From positions 310,001-374,000 of the forward strand of contig JAJEJU010000024.1 of assembly GCA_021390615.1 (NCBI GenBank): 64,000 bases of DNA, read 5' to 3'. Source of the DNA: Rhodanobacteraceae bacterium ZG21-1. GTDB lineage: Bacteria > Pseudomonadota > Gammaproteobacteria > Xanthomonadales > Rhodanobacteraceae. The translations under genes and the position numbers were made by a program. Positions 10,667-17,940 of the stretch are shown here, one piece after another. The stretch's first letter is position 1. Every line of letters begins with the position of its first letter. Under the pieces are notes generated by a model, which saw only the letters and a program-made list of their open reading frames with translations, was not told the DNA's origin and did no database searches.

Positions 10667-11151
10667 TGGAATCCGGAGTGATGGAGCGTTCCGTGTTCTG
10701 GCTGCCGCTGCTGGCCTCGCTGCTGCATATGATCGAGGAGTTTGTGGTGCCGGGCGGATTTCTTGTCTGGCATCGACGCTATCGGCCCGAACTGGCCGTC
10801 AGCATCACCGCGCGCAACGCTTTCGTATTGAACGCGCTGCTGCTGGCGGCCGGCTTGCTGCTGGGCTGGATGGGGCCGAACAGCTCGCGCGGGCTGTCGC
10901 TGTGGTTGACCCTGGCGGCCTTGCTGGCAGGCAATGCGGTTTTCCATCTCCTAGGCGCGCTGGCCCTGCGACGCTATTCGCCCGGCATGGTGACGGGGGT
11001 GCTGCTGTACCTGCCGCTGTGTCTGTGGGGTTATGGGCATTTTGTCGGTGCTGGCCTGGCCTCGCCGCAGAACGCGGTCGTGTCGTTCGCGCTCGGCGCT
11101 TCCTATCAACTCTGGTCGATGTTCCATCACTACTCGAGGGCCAAGCCGTGA
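10666..11151 (+). CDS. HXXEE-domain membrane protein
   Basis: This integral membrane protein of about 161 residues carries the defining motif HMIEE (His21, Glu24, Glu25) near the N-terminus and roughly four to five hydrophobic segments. A second His lies in NAVFHLLG, and a C-terminal FHHY follows. Family function is unknown. ATG 10666 shares bases with the TGA of the ATPase gene, implying translational coupling; ATG 10681, preceded by GGAG, is an alternative. Its place between the ATPase and permease genes suggests it is an accessory subunit or substrate-handling protein of that exporter. That is inference from context. Confidence 0.85.
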   Translation: MESGVMERSVFWLPLLASLLHMIEEFVVPGGFLVWHRRYRPELAVSITARNAFVLNALLLAAGLLLGWMGPNSSRGLSLWLTLAALLAGNAVFHLLGALALRRYSPGMVTGVLLYLPLCLWGYGHFVGAGLASPQNAVVSFALGASYQLWSMFHHYSRAKP

Positions 11152-11951
11152 GCCACGCCATTTCAGCAGTCGATACTGCTATCGATACACCGGCATTGAA
11201 GCGGCCGATGTCGCCACGGCGCGTTGCCGGCGCCTACCTGGCCGAAGCGCGCAGCGAGTGCCTGCGTTACCTGCGCGCGCCGAGTTTCATGTTGCCGATG
11301 ACGCTGTTCTCGACCGTGTTCTATCTGATGTTCGGAGTACTCATAAACCATGGCAACGGTGACGCCGCGCGTTACCTGCTGGCCAGCTACAGCACCTTCG
11401 GCATCATTGGCCCAGGCTTGTTCGGCTTCGGCGTCTCGCTGGCGATCGAACGCGATGGCGGCCTGCTGACACTCAAGCGGGCGTTGCCGATGCCGCCCGG
11501 CGCTTATTTGCTGGGCAAGATGCTGATGGCCATGCTGGCGGCGAGCTTCGTGACGGTACTGCTGCTATGCGTCGGTGTATTCCTGGCTCGCGTGGAACTG
11601 ACTCTGGGGCAGATGGCAGCACTGCTGGCGACCGGCATGTTCGGGGCACTGCCGTTCTGCGCGCTGGGCATGTTCGCCGGTACCCTGATCAAGGGGCAGG
11701 GGGCGCCGGGCATGCTCAACCTGATCTATATGCCGATGGCCTTCATGTCCGGATTGTGGCTGCCGTTGCCGATGCTGCCCAAGTTCATCCAGCAGCTCGC
11801 GCCGATCTGGCCGAGCTACCACCTCAACCAGATCACCTTGGCCGCGGTCGGCCTCAATCATCAGGCACTGTGGCCGCACGTGCTGGTGCTGTGCGCTTTT
11901 GCCGCGGCGTTTCTGTTGCTGGCGGCGCGCCGCCTGCGGCGTTACGGTTGA
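11148..11951 (+). CDS. ABC-2 type transporter permease
   Basis: This 267-residue permease starts at GTG 11148, which overlaps the upstream TGA (GTGA) and follows GAGGG. Six hydrophobic segments fit the ABC-2 fold, and the ABC-2 signature region appears as MLNLIYMPMAFMSGLWLPLPMLP with the final helices near the C-terminus. It forms the membrane channel for the ATPase at 9740. The operon order ATPase-permease-kinase-regulator resembles Bacillus YvfR/YvfS-YvfT/YvfU and DesKR-type loci. Confidence 0.9.
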   Translation: MSHAISAVDTAIDTPALKRPMSPRRVAGAYLAEARSECLRYLRAPSFMLPMTLFSTVFYLMFGVLINHGNGDAARYLLASYSTFGIIGPGLFGFGVSLAIERDGGLLTLKRALPMPPGAYLLGKMLMAMLAASFVTVLLLCVGVFLARVELTLGQMAALLATGMFGALPFCALGMFAGTLIKGQGAPGMLNLIYMPMAFMSGLWLPLPMLPKFIQQLAPIWPSYHLNQITLAAVGLNHQALWPHVLVLCAFAAAFLLLAARRLRRYG

Positions 11952-11995
11952 AGTAGCATCCTGTCCATGTCGATCCATTGGCGAGGGGCTGCGCG

Positions 11996-13230
11996 ATGAT
12001 CCCAGGGTTCGTCATTCGATGGCTCGCACCGGCGCCGGATTCGGACGCCGCCGGGAATATTCGCCGCGGTCGTTCGCCGTGGGCCGAAAGCATCCATCTG
12101 CTGTGGTCGGCCTGGGTCTTCATCACGCCGCTGTTCAACGGCGGGTTCCGCGGCTACACGCTGACCTGGCTGATCTTTACGCTTGCCACCTATCCGGTGT
12201 TTCTCATGCTGTTCTTCGGCATGCAGGTCACCGCGCGACGCTATGCGGCGTGGTTCCCGCTGGGCATGCTGATCCTCAACTTCGCCGTCATGAGGTGGTA
12301 TCCGAGCGGATTGAGCTATCTGATCTATGGCTGCGTCATGCTGCTCCATCTCCGCATGAGCAGGCGCCGCTACCTGGTTGCCCTCGCGCTCATCAACCTG
12401 GCGTTCGTGGCCTACGGCCGCTGGCTGGGTTACCCGTCGGTGATGCTGGTGATCATTCCCGGGATGATCTTCATCGTCTGCGTCAGCATTTTTGTGGAGC
12501 ATCTGGGCCGGCAGCGGGATGCCGCCCTGGCCCTGTCGCATGAAGAGGTGCGGCGGCTTGCCGCAACGGCGGAGCGCGAGCGCATCGGCCGCGACCTGCA
12601 CGACCTGCTTGGCCACACCCTCTCGCTGATCACACTCAAGCTGGAGCTGTCGCGCAAGCTGTTCGACCGCGACATCGAGGCGGCGCGGCGCGAAGTGACG
12701 GACGCCGAGCAGGTGGCGCGCAAGGCGCTGGCCGAAGTGCGTGCCGCAGTGACCGGCATCCGCGCCACCGACATCGCGGTCGAGTTGGCCGAGGCGAAGC
12801 TGCTGCTCGAATCCGCTTCGGTGCATCTGGAATACGACGCACCGCCGCCGCTGCCCACCGAGGTGGCGCGCGCGCTGGCGCTGATCCTGCGCGAAGCGGC
12901 CACCAATATTTCGCGGCATGCCGACGCCAGTACCGCGCGGATCGGCTTCCAGGGCGTGCCGGGCGGGGTGCAGATGTGCATCGCCGACAACGGCCGCGGC
13001 GGCATCGTGACGGACGGCAACGGCCTGCGCGGCATCCGCGAGCGGGTGAGCACGGTCGGCGGCCAGCTGGACATCGACTCGCCGCGCGGCGGCGGCACCC
13101 GGTTGTCGCTGCGCGTGCCGTTTGCGACGCCGGCGCGCGACGATGTCGCTCGCGCAACGACGACGTCGGCGGCGCCTAACGAGCCGGCCGCCGGGCGGCT
13201 CACTGATCCCTTGCTTGCCGGAGACCGTGC

Positions 13231-13234
<4 letters not shown>
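11996..13234 (+). CDS. NarL-type membrane sensor histidine kinase (HisKA_3)
   Basis: This kinase of 412 residues has an N-terminal block of about five transmembrane helices (residues 20-165) with no periplasmic sensor domain. A short coiled linker leads to the dimerisation box RDLHDLLGHTLSLITLKLE (phospho-acceptor His) and then the ATPase domain with the N box REAATNISRHAD and G box IADNGRGG. ATG 11996 follows GAGGGG. The DesK-like layout, with membrane helices as the sensor, suggests it detects membrane state or a signal from the linked transporter. It overlaps its response regulator gene by four bases. Confidence 0.93.
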
Positions 13235-13829
<595 letters not shown>

Positions 13830-13833
<4 letters not shown>

Positions 13834-13914
13834 ATCGGCCGGCGGCGTAAATCGGCCGATGGCGTAAATAGGTCGAAGCGGTAAATCGCACGACGCGGTA
13901 AATCGTCCCGTTAT
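13830..13914 (+). repeat. Five 17-bp degenerate tandem repeats
   Basis: Units begin at 13830, 13847, 13864, 13881 and 13898 with an exact 17-bp period. All start GTAAAT and most continue (C)GG(C)CGA with a GCG/GGC end; the last unit is diverged after eight bases. The TAA stop of the response-regulator gene lies in unit 1. Seventeen bases is not a whole number of helical turns, so a simple one-face operator array is not obvious. Confidence 0.85.
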
Positions 13915-13973
13915 CTCGTCGGGTGCCGGCGAAATTATTTTTCGCTGGGTGCTTGCAACGGCGAAATAATGCA

Positions 13974-14011
13974 GGTAATGTTCGCCGCCTTCGCCATTGC
14001 GGCGAATTACC
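13974..14011 (+). promoter_or_regulatory. Leader hairpin upstream of a small ORF
   Basis: GGTAAT plus TTCGCCGC on the left pairs with GCGGCGAA plus TTACC on the right, with a small bulge and a loop of about ten bases. It sits just ahead of an AGGA and the candidate ATG 14026. The same GGCGAAAT(T)AT word also occurs at about 13927 and 13960 in this relatively AT-rich patch. Confidence 0.45.
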
Positions 14012-14025
14012 AGGAATATGAGTCC

Positions 14026-14163
14026 ATGTCATTCCATTGCCACATTGCTGCACGGCCGAAAGCGTCGCCCCAGGGGCGCGTCGCTGGCCTGCGCGTGCCG
14101 GGCATGGAAGGCATGCTCCGCCGCGATACGCGCGGCAACCTGCTTCAAGTCATTGTGATGTAG
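14026..14163 (+). CDS. Possible 45-residue small protein
   Basis: ATG 14026 is preceded by AGGA at ten bases. The peptide begins MSFHCHIAARPK and ends GNLLQVIVM, with a basic middle. No family is recognised. Support comes from context rather than sequence: a structured leader precedes it and a strong intrinsic terminator follows 50 bases after its stop, so a short transcript ends here even though no longer ORF exists. It could equally be a non-coding small RNA. Confidence 0.35.
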   Translation: MSFHCHIAARPKASPQGRVAGLRVPGMEGMLRRDTRGNLLQVIVM

Positions 14164-14181
14164 CTCGACTGATCCCTGCGC

Positions 14182-14254
14182 GGAGATCGGTCACCCGATC
14201 TCCCGAGGCAAGGCGAACGCCCTCGGGTTCACCACCCGGGGGCGTTTTGTTTTT
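14182..14254 (+). terminator. Hairpin plus strong Rho-independent terminator
   Basis: A perfect 9-bp stem (14182-14190 with 14195-14203) is followed by an 11-bp stem with one T-G wobble (14217-14227 with 14235-14245) that runs straight into TTTTGTTTTT. This is the best intrinsic terminator in the first 17 kb, and it ends whatever is transcribed from about 13.9 kb. Confidence 0.88.
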
Positions 14255-14569
14255 GCCGTTCGCAGGAGAGTCAGTATCGAGAACATCGCGAGATCCGTTT
14301 CGCTCCGAAGCATCCGGCCGGATCGGCCGAGGCGGGAGCGTCGCTGCAGACAGGCGCAGGTGCGCCGCGCCAGGGTGCTTCGGCGCGGGCGGCGCGAGGA
14401 ACGGCTCCGGGAATCGGGCGCATGCGCCCTCAAGCATTGCCGACCGGCGACGGCCGGCAATCGGAAGCATGGGCAGAAAGGCTCCAGCGGTGCGGGTTCC
14501 ACCACCCGTCCGGTGCGCGCGGCATTGCCGTGGCGTATGCCGGGGCCGGCCTCGACCATGTTTCACATG
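14255..14569 (+). other. Gene-free, hairpin-rich stretch before the tRNA-like pair
   Basis: No credible ORF is seen. Visible structure includes inverted arms around 14309-14319 and 14368-14378, a GGGCGC/GCGCCC palindrome near 14416, an ATTGCCG/CGGCAAT hairpin near 14430-14460, and a T-arm-like CGGG-loop-CCCG at about 14494-14510. It may be the promoter/UTR of the downstream RNA-repair operon or part of a structured RNA. Confidence 0.45.
14519..14535 (+). promoter_or_regulatory. Weak sigma-54-like promoter candidate
   Basis: GG at 14521-14522 and GC at 14533-14534 have the required ten-base spacing, with GGCA at the -24 part. The -12 part (TGGCG) is a poor match to TTGCA. It would start transcription about 25 bases before the first tRNA-like module. 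It is offered because rtcBA operons are sigma-54 dependent in E. coli. No RtcR gene is in the window. Confidence 0.22.
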
Positions 14570-14640
14570 ATGACGTTAGCTCAGCGGTAGAGCTGCCGCT
14601 TCACGGCGGAAGGTCGCTGGTTCGATTCCGGCACGTCGTT
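14570..14640 (+). tRNA. tRNA-like module 1 (Val-CAC-like, short anticodon loop; probable pseudo-tRNA)
   Basis: It has a 7-bp acceptor stem (14570-14576 with 14633-14639, one wobble), TA at 8-9, a D-arm GCTC/GAGC with GG in its loop, a 5-base variable region, and a T-arm with the classic TTCGATT loop. The anticodon arm is defective: only a 4-bp CCGC/GCGG stem with a 6-base loop (TTCACG), one base short. If U33 is kept, the anticodon would read CAC. No CCA is encoded. The body is well preserved, so this is either a decayed tRNA or an RNA that mimics tRNA without decoding. Confidence 0.6.
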
Positions 14641-14713
14641 CACTGGATAGCTCAGGCGGTTAGAGCATCGGGGCCATGCCCCGACGGTCGCGGGTTCGAC
14701 TCCCGCTCCACCA
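14641..14713 (+). tRNA. tRNA-like module 2 (Met-CAT-like, defective; probable pseudo-tRNA)
   Basis: It abuts module 1 with no spacer. D-arm GCTC/GAGC, anticodon stem TCGGG/CCCGA, a 5-base variable region and T-arm GCGGG/CCCGC with loop TTCGACT are all good, and CCA is encoded. Defects are that only the inner four acceptor pairs form (TGGA/TCCA), that position 33 is C rather than the universal U, and that the loop flanks can pair to give a 7-bp stem with a CAT triloop. It is unlikely to decode. It lies upstream of slipin-rtcB. Confidence 0.6.
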
Positions 14714-15203
14714 TGACCTGTCACGTCATGACCACAGGAACGAAAGTTCCGCCAAGGAAGCGCCCCGCGCTGCGCGGGACGGGCCGCCAGGGATCGTGGC
14801 CGGCTTCGCGCAGCAGCGGTGGTGCGGCCGGGCCCGCATCCCCAGTCCGGGTTGCGCTTGTCGAGACACGCCCTGCGCGGTATGGCCGGGCCCTGTCGAG
14901 ATAATCGAAACCGGACCAGGCGTGCCGGCTCCGCCGCATGGTCGTCGGGGCGCTTCCGATTTATTTTAGTCGATCGCTTTTATAGCGATTCGATAATCCC
15001 GGGCGGGAGGATGAATTACGCCTCGGGATTATGTACTGAATATGGCGTCGTACCGGTTCGCCGGCGCCATGCTTTGTCATCCAGCGGACCGGTTATCGGC
15101 ATATACGGTGTCATTGCGTATGGCACCGGCTGGGTACGGACATGAGCCGTCCCAGACATGCCAGCGCCCCGCTTCAGCGGGGCAAATCACAAGGAGAGTC
15201 ATC
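14714..15203 (+). other. Long structured leader between the tRNA-like pair and slipin
   Basis: There are 490 bases without a credible gene but with many perfect stems: CATGAC/GTCATG (14712-14730), GGAAC/GTTCC (about 14738), CCCGCG/CGCGGG (about 14765), ATCGCT/AGCGAT (about 14972-14990), TAATCCCG/CGGGATTA (14994-15001 with 15024-15031), a 10-bp ACCGGTTCGC/GCGGACCGGT stem (about 15052-15093), GGTGTCA/TGGCACC (about 15107-15127), and CCCCGC/GCGGGG just before the slipin ribosome site. This density suggests a functional RNA or a 5' UTR that controls the operon. Confidence 0.5.
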
Positions 15204-16325
15204 ATGTCCTGGATCAAGCAAATCGTGATCGGCGACGGCGAGCTCGGTTTGCTGTATCGCAACCGTCGCTTCCAGCGCGTCCTGCGCGCCGGCGTCTATC
15301 GTCTGTTCGACCCGTTCGGCCGCAGTGCGGTCGGCGTGCACAACCTCGCGCGACCGGAATACGCCGGTACCGACGCCGAGCTGCTGATCGCGCAGATGGA
15401 CGGCCCGCTGGCCGATTACCTCAGCCTGGCCGACATCGGCACCCAGCAGGTCGGACTGGTGCTGAAGAACGGCAAGCTCGAGGACGTGCTCGCCCCGGGC
15501 ACGCGCCGGCTGTACTGGAAGGGACTGGTGCCGGTCGAGGTGCTGGCGCTACCGCTGGCCGACGCGCTGGAGCTGGACGCGCGCATCGCCGGACGCCTGC
15601 GCCAGCTCGGCCTGCTCGGCAAGCTGACGGTGACCGCGGAGGTGCCGGTGGAATCGGCCGGCCTGCTGTTCGTCGACAACAAGCTGGTGCGCACGCTGGC
15701 GCCGGGTTCCTACGCCTTCTGGAATTTCCAGAAGAACGTGGCGATCGAGGTGATCGACCTGCGCGTGCAGTCGCTGGAGGTGTCGGGCCAGGAGCTGTTG
15801 ACCCGCGACAAGGTGAGCCTGCGCGTGAACCTGGCCGCCAGCCTGCGCGTGACCGACCCGGTCGCCGCGCGCACCAAGGTGGCCAAGTACGGCGACTTCA
15901 TCTATCGCGAGCTGCAGTACGGTTTGCGCAAGGCGGTTTCCGGCAAGACGCTGGACGAGCTGCTGGGCGACAAGGCTTCGCTGGACGCGGATATCTTCGC
16001 CTACGTGCGTGGCCGGGTCGGTGAGCTGGGCGTCGAGATCCTCGGCGTAGGCGTCAAGGACGTGATCCTGCCGGGCGAGATGAAGGAGATCCTCAACGGC
16101 GTGGTGCAGGCGGAGAAGGCGGCGCAGGCCAACGTGATCCGCCGCCGTGAGGAGTCGAACGCCACGCGTTCGCTGCTCAACACCGCGCGCCTGATCGAGG
16201 AGAGTCCGGTGCTGATGCGCCTGAAGGAGCTGGAGGCTTTGGAGAAGGTCACCGAGAAGATCGACAAGCTCACTGTGTTCGGCGGCCTGGACGGCGTGCT
16301 GAATCAGCTGGTCAGCCTGAAGTAG
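15204..16325 (+). CDS. Slipin (SPFH/band-7 family) of the RtcB operon
   Basis: This 373-residue protein starts at ATG 15204 with AAGGAGAG upstream. It has no N-terminal membrane segment, unlike classical stomatins, and shows two N-terminal modules of the form GLLYRNRRFQRVLRAGVYRLF and VGLVLKNGKLEDVLAPG. The SPFH domain follows at about residues 150-320 (EVSGQELLTRDKVSLRVNLAASLRV), with a helical tail. Slipins of this type are repeatedly encoded next to rtcB in bacterial RNA-repair operons, where their role is unclear. The gene is 58 bases upstream of rtcB on the same strand. Confidence 0.9.
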   Translation: MSWIKQIVIGDGELGLLYRNRRFQRVLRAGVYRLFDPFGRSAVGVHNLARPEYAGTDAELLIAQMDGPLADYLSLADIGTQQVGLVLKNGKLEDVLAPGTRRLYWKGLVPVEVLALPLADALELDARIAGRLRQLGLLGKLTVTAEVPVESAGLLFVDNKLVRTLAPGSYAFWNFQKNVAIEVIDLRVQSLEVSGQELLTRDKVSLRVNLAASLRVTDPVAARTKVAKYGDFIYRELQYGLRKAVSGKTLDELLGDKASLDADIFAYVRGRVGELGVEILGVGVKDVILPGEMKEILNGVVQAEKAAQANVIRRREESNATRSLLNTARLIEESPVLMRLKELEALEKVTEKIDKLTVFGGLDGVLNQLVSLK

Positions 16326-16383
16326 CAAACCCGCGGCGGCGCAGGGAAGCGCCCGCCGCGGACGACGACAAGGAAAGGACATT

Positions 16384-17601
16384 ATGAGTACGCAAGACTA
16401 CCAATGGCTGCACGCCGAGGGCACCACGCCGATCAAGGGCTGGGTGCGCGGCGTGCCGCTGGAAGAGCAGGCCCATCGCCAGCTGCAGAACATCGCCGCG
16501 CTGCCCTTCGTCGGGCCGTGGGTGGCGGTGATGCCAGACGTGCACCTGGGTAAAGGCGCCACCGTGGGTTCGGTGGTGCCGACCCGCGGTGCGATCATCC
16601 CGGCCGCGGTCGGCGTGGACATCGGCTGCGGCATGGCGGCGGTACGCACCACGCTGCACGCGCGCCAGCTGCCGGACAGTCTGGCGCAACTGCGTTCGAG
16701 CATCGAGCGCGGCGTGCCGGTGGGCAACGGGCGCGGCGGCGATCACCGCCGACTGCCAGCGAGCATCGAAACGCGGCTGGCCGAGTCCGGCCTGGAAGCA
16801 AGGCTGGAGCAGATCAAGGCCAAGCACCGCCGCATCCGCACCGACAAGGTCGACAAGCAGATCGGCACCCTGGGCGGCGGCAACCACTTCATCGAGGTCT
16901 GCCTCGACGAGGCCGGCATGGTGTGGGTGATGCTGCATTCCGGCTCGCGCGGTACCGGCAACCTGATCGGCACGTATTTCATCGAGCGGGCGCGCGAACA
17001 GCTGGCGCATCGCGTGCTGGGTTTCCACCTGCCAGACAAGGATCTCGCCTTCTTCATGGAGGGTGAGCCGCTGTTCGACGACTACGTGGAGGCGGTCTCG
17101 TGGGCGCAGGATTATGCCCGCGCGAACCGCGAGGCGATGATGGCTCGCGTGCTGGCGGAGATGCGCCATCGCCTGCCCAGCTTCCAGCTCGACCGGCTGG
17201 CGGTGAATTGCCACCACAACTATGTGCAGCGGGAGACGCATCAGGGTGAATCGCTGCTGGTCACCCGCAAGGGCGCGGTCAGCGCGCAAGCGGGCGAGCT
17301 GGGCATCATCCCCGGCAGCATGGGCACACGCAGCTACATCGTGCGCGGCAAGGGCAACCCCGACAGCTTCTGCAGCTGCAGCCATGGCGCCGGTCGTGTG
17401 ATGAGCCGCACCCAGGCGCGTCAGAGCATCACCCTGAAGCAGCATCGCGAGGCCACCGCCCACGTGGAATGCCGCAAGGATGCGGCGGTCATCGACGAGT
17501 CGCCGGCCGCGTACAAGTCGATCGATGCGGTGATGGCCGCGCAGGGCGACCTGGTGGAGGTAGTGCACACACTGCGTCAGGTGCTGTGCGTGAAAGGCTG
17601 A
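16384..17601 (+). CDS. rtcB: RNA-splicing ligase RtcB (3'-phosphate / 5'-OH RNA ligase)
   Basis: RtcB joins 2',3'-cyclic phosphate or 3'-phosphate ends to 5'-OH ends using GTP and Mn2+, repairing cleaved tRNAs and other RNAs. The 405-residue length matches E. coli RtcB. Metal and active-site residues are present: Asp-Cys in GVDIGCGM, His in GGGNHFIE, the VNCHHN pair, and the guanylylated His in CSCSHGAGR. ATG 16384 follows AAGGAAAGG. It is the last gene of the slipin-rtcB operon and ends at an intrinsic terminator. No rtcA, RtcR or archease gene is in the window. Confidence 0.96.
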   Translation: MSTQDYQWLHAEGTTPIKGWVRGVPLEEQAHRQLQNIAALPFVGPWVAVMPDVHLGKGATVGSVVPTRGAIIPAAVGVDIGCGMAAVRTTLHARQLPDSLAQLRSSIERGVPVGNGRGGDHRRLPASIETRLAESGLEARLEQIKAKHRRIRTDKVDKQIGTLGGGNHFIEVCLDEAGMVWVMLHSGSRGTGNLIGTYFIERAREQLAHRVLGFHLPDKDLAFFMEGEPLFDDYVEAVSWAQDYARANREAMMARVLAEMRHRLPSFQLDRLAVNCHHNYVQRETHQGESLLVTRKGAVSAQAGELGIIPGSMGTRSYIVRGKGNPDSFCSCSHGAGRVMSRTQARQSITLKQHREATAHVECRKDAAVIDESPAAYKSIDAVMAAQGDLVEVVHTLRQVLCVKG

Positions 17602-17625
17602 AACAAGCTTGCCTCGGCAAGGCGG

Positions 17626-17652
17626 GCGCCGTCCCTCGGGGCGGCGCTTTTT
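17626..17652 (+). terminator. Rho-independent terminator after rtcB
   Basis: A GC-rich stem of about nine pairs (17626-17635 with 17638-17647, one wobble, tight loop) is followed by TTTTT. It closes the slipin-rtcB transcript. Confidence 0.88.
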
Positions 17653-17799
17653 CATGTCCGCATGCCGCCCAGGGCGGTGGCGATTGATCGATGGGTCTAA
17701 GGCTGGCTGACCCAAGTTGATGGTCGAAGGGTGCTGCGACATGCCGCATGTGCGCGTGATCGAGGCTGGCAGCGCTCGGTCGAGTCGCATCCTCGTTCA

Positions 17800-17925
17800 G
17801 CGCATTGGTTCCGGTCATCCCGCCGATGCCGTCCTGGTTTTTTCCGTCTCGCGCTCATCGCATCGGCCTGCCTCGGCGAGGCCGATATGGTGCGGCTTAT
17901 GCGGCATCCCGCTTCGCGCGACACC
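17800..17925 (+). pseudogene. Decayed 5' fragment of a paralogous lipoprotein gene
   Basis: About 80 bases here align by eye with the start region of the lipoprotein gene at 18882: both share CATTG..TCCGGTC..TCGCCGATGCCGTC and then GGCCTGCCT. After ATG 17826 the copy shifts frame at a T-run. In the shifted frame it still reads FFRLALIASACLG, a lipoprotein signal-peptide pattern like FLRFVVVVLACLIAGC of the intact gene. No body of the gene remains. Confidence 0.5.
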
Positions 17926-17940
17926 GGTAGACTCGGATGG

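Noticed and set aside
10620-11147. Long frame upstream of the ABC permease
   Set aside because: It is out of frame with the HXXEE gene that occupies this DNA. The permease starts at GTG 11148 with its own ribosome site.
14494-14510. A third tRNA-like T-arm upstream of the pair
   Set aside because: Only the T-arm-like stem-loop is present; no D-arm, anticodon arm or acceptor could be fitted around it.
14150-14566. 138-codon minus-strand frame in the gene-poor stretch
   Set aside because: It runs through the strong plus-strand terminator, has no ribosome site and a random Arg/Pro-rich composition.
15121-15136. TGGCAC followed by TGGGT as a sigma-54 promoter for slipin
   Set aside because: The -12 dinucleotide is GT instead of the near-invariant GC, and the site lies within a hairpin arm.
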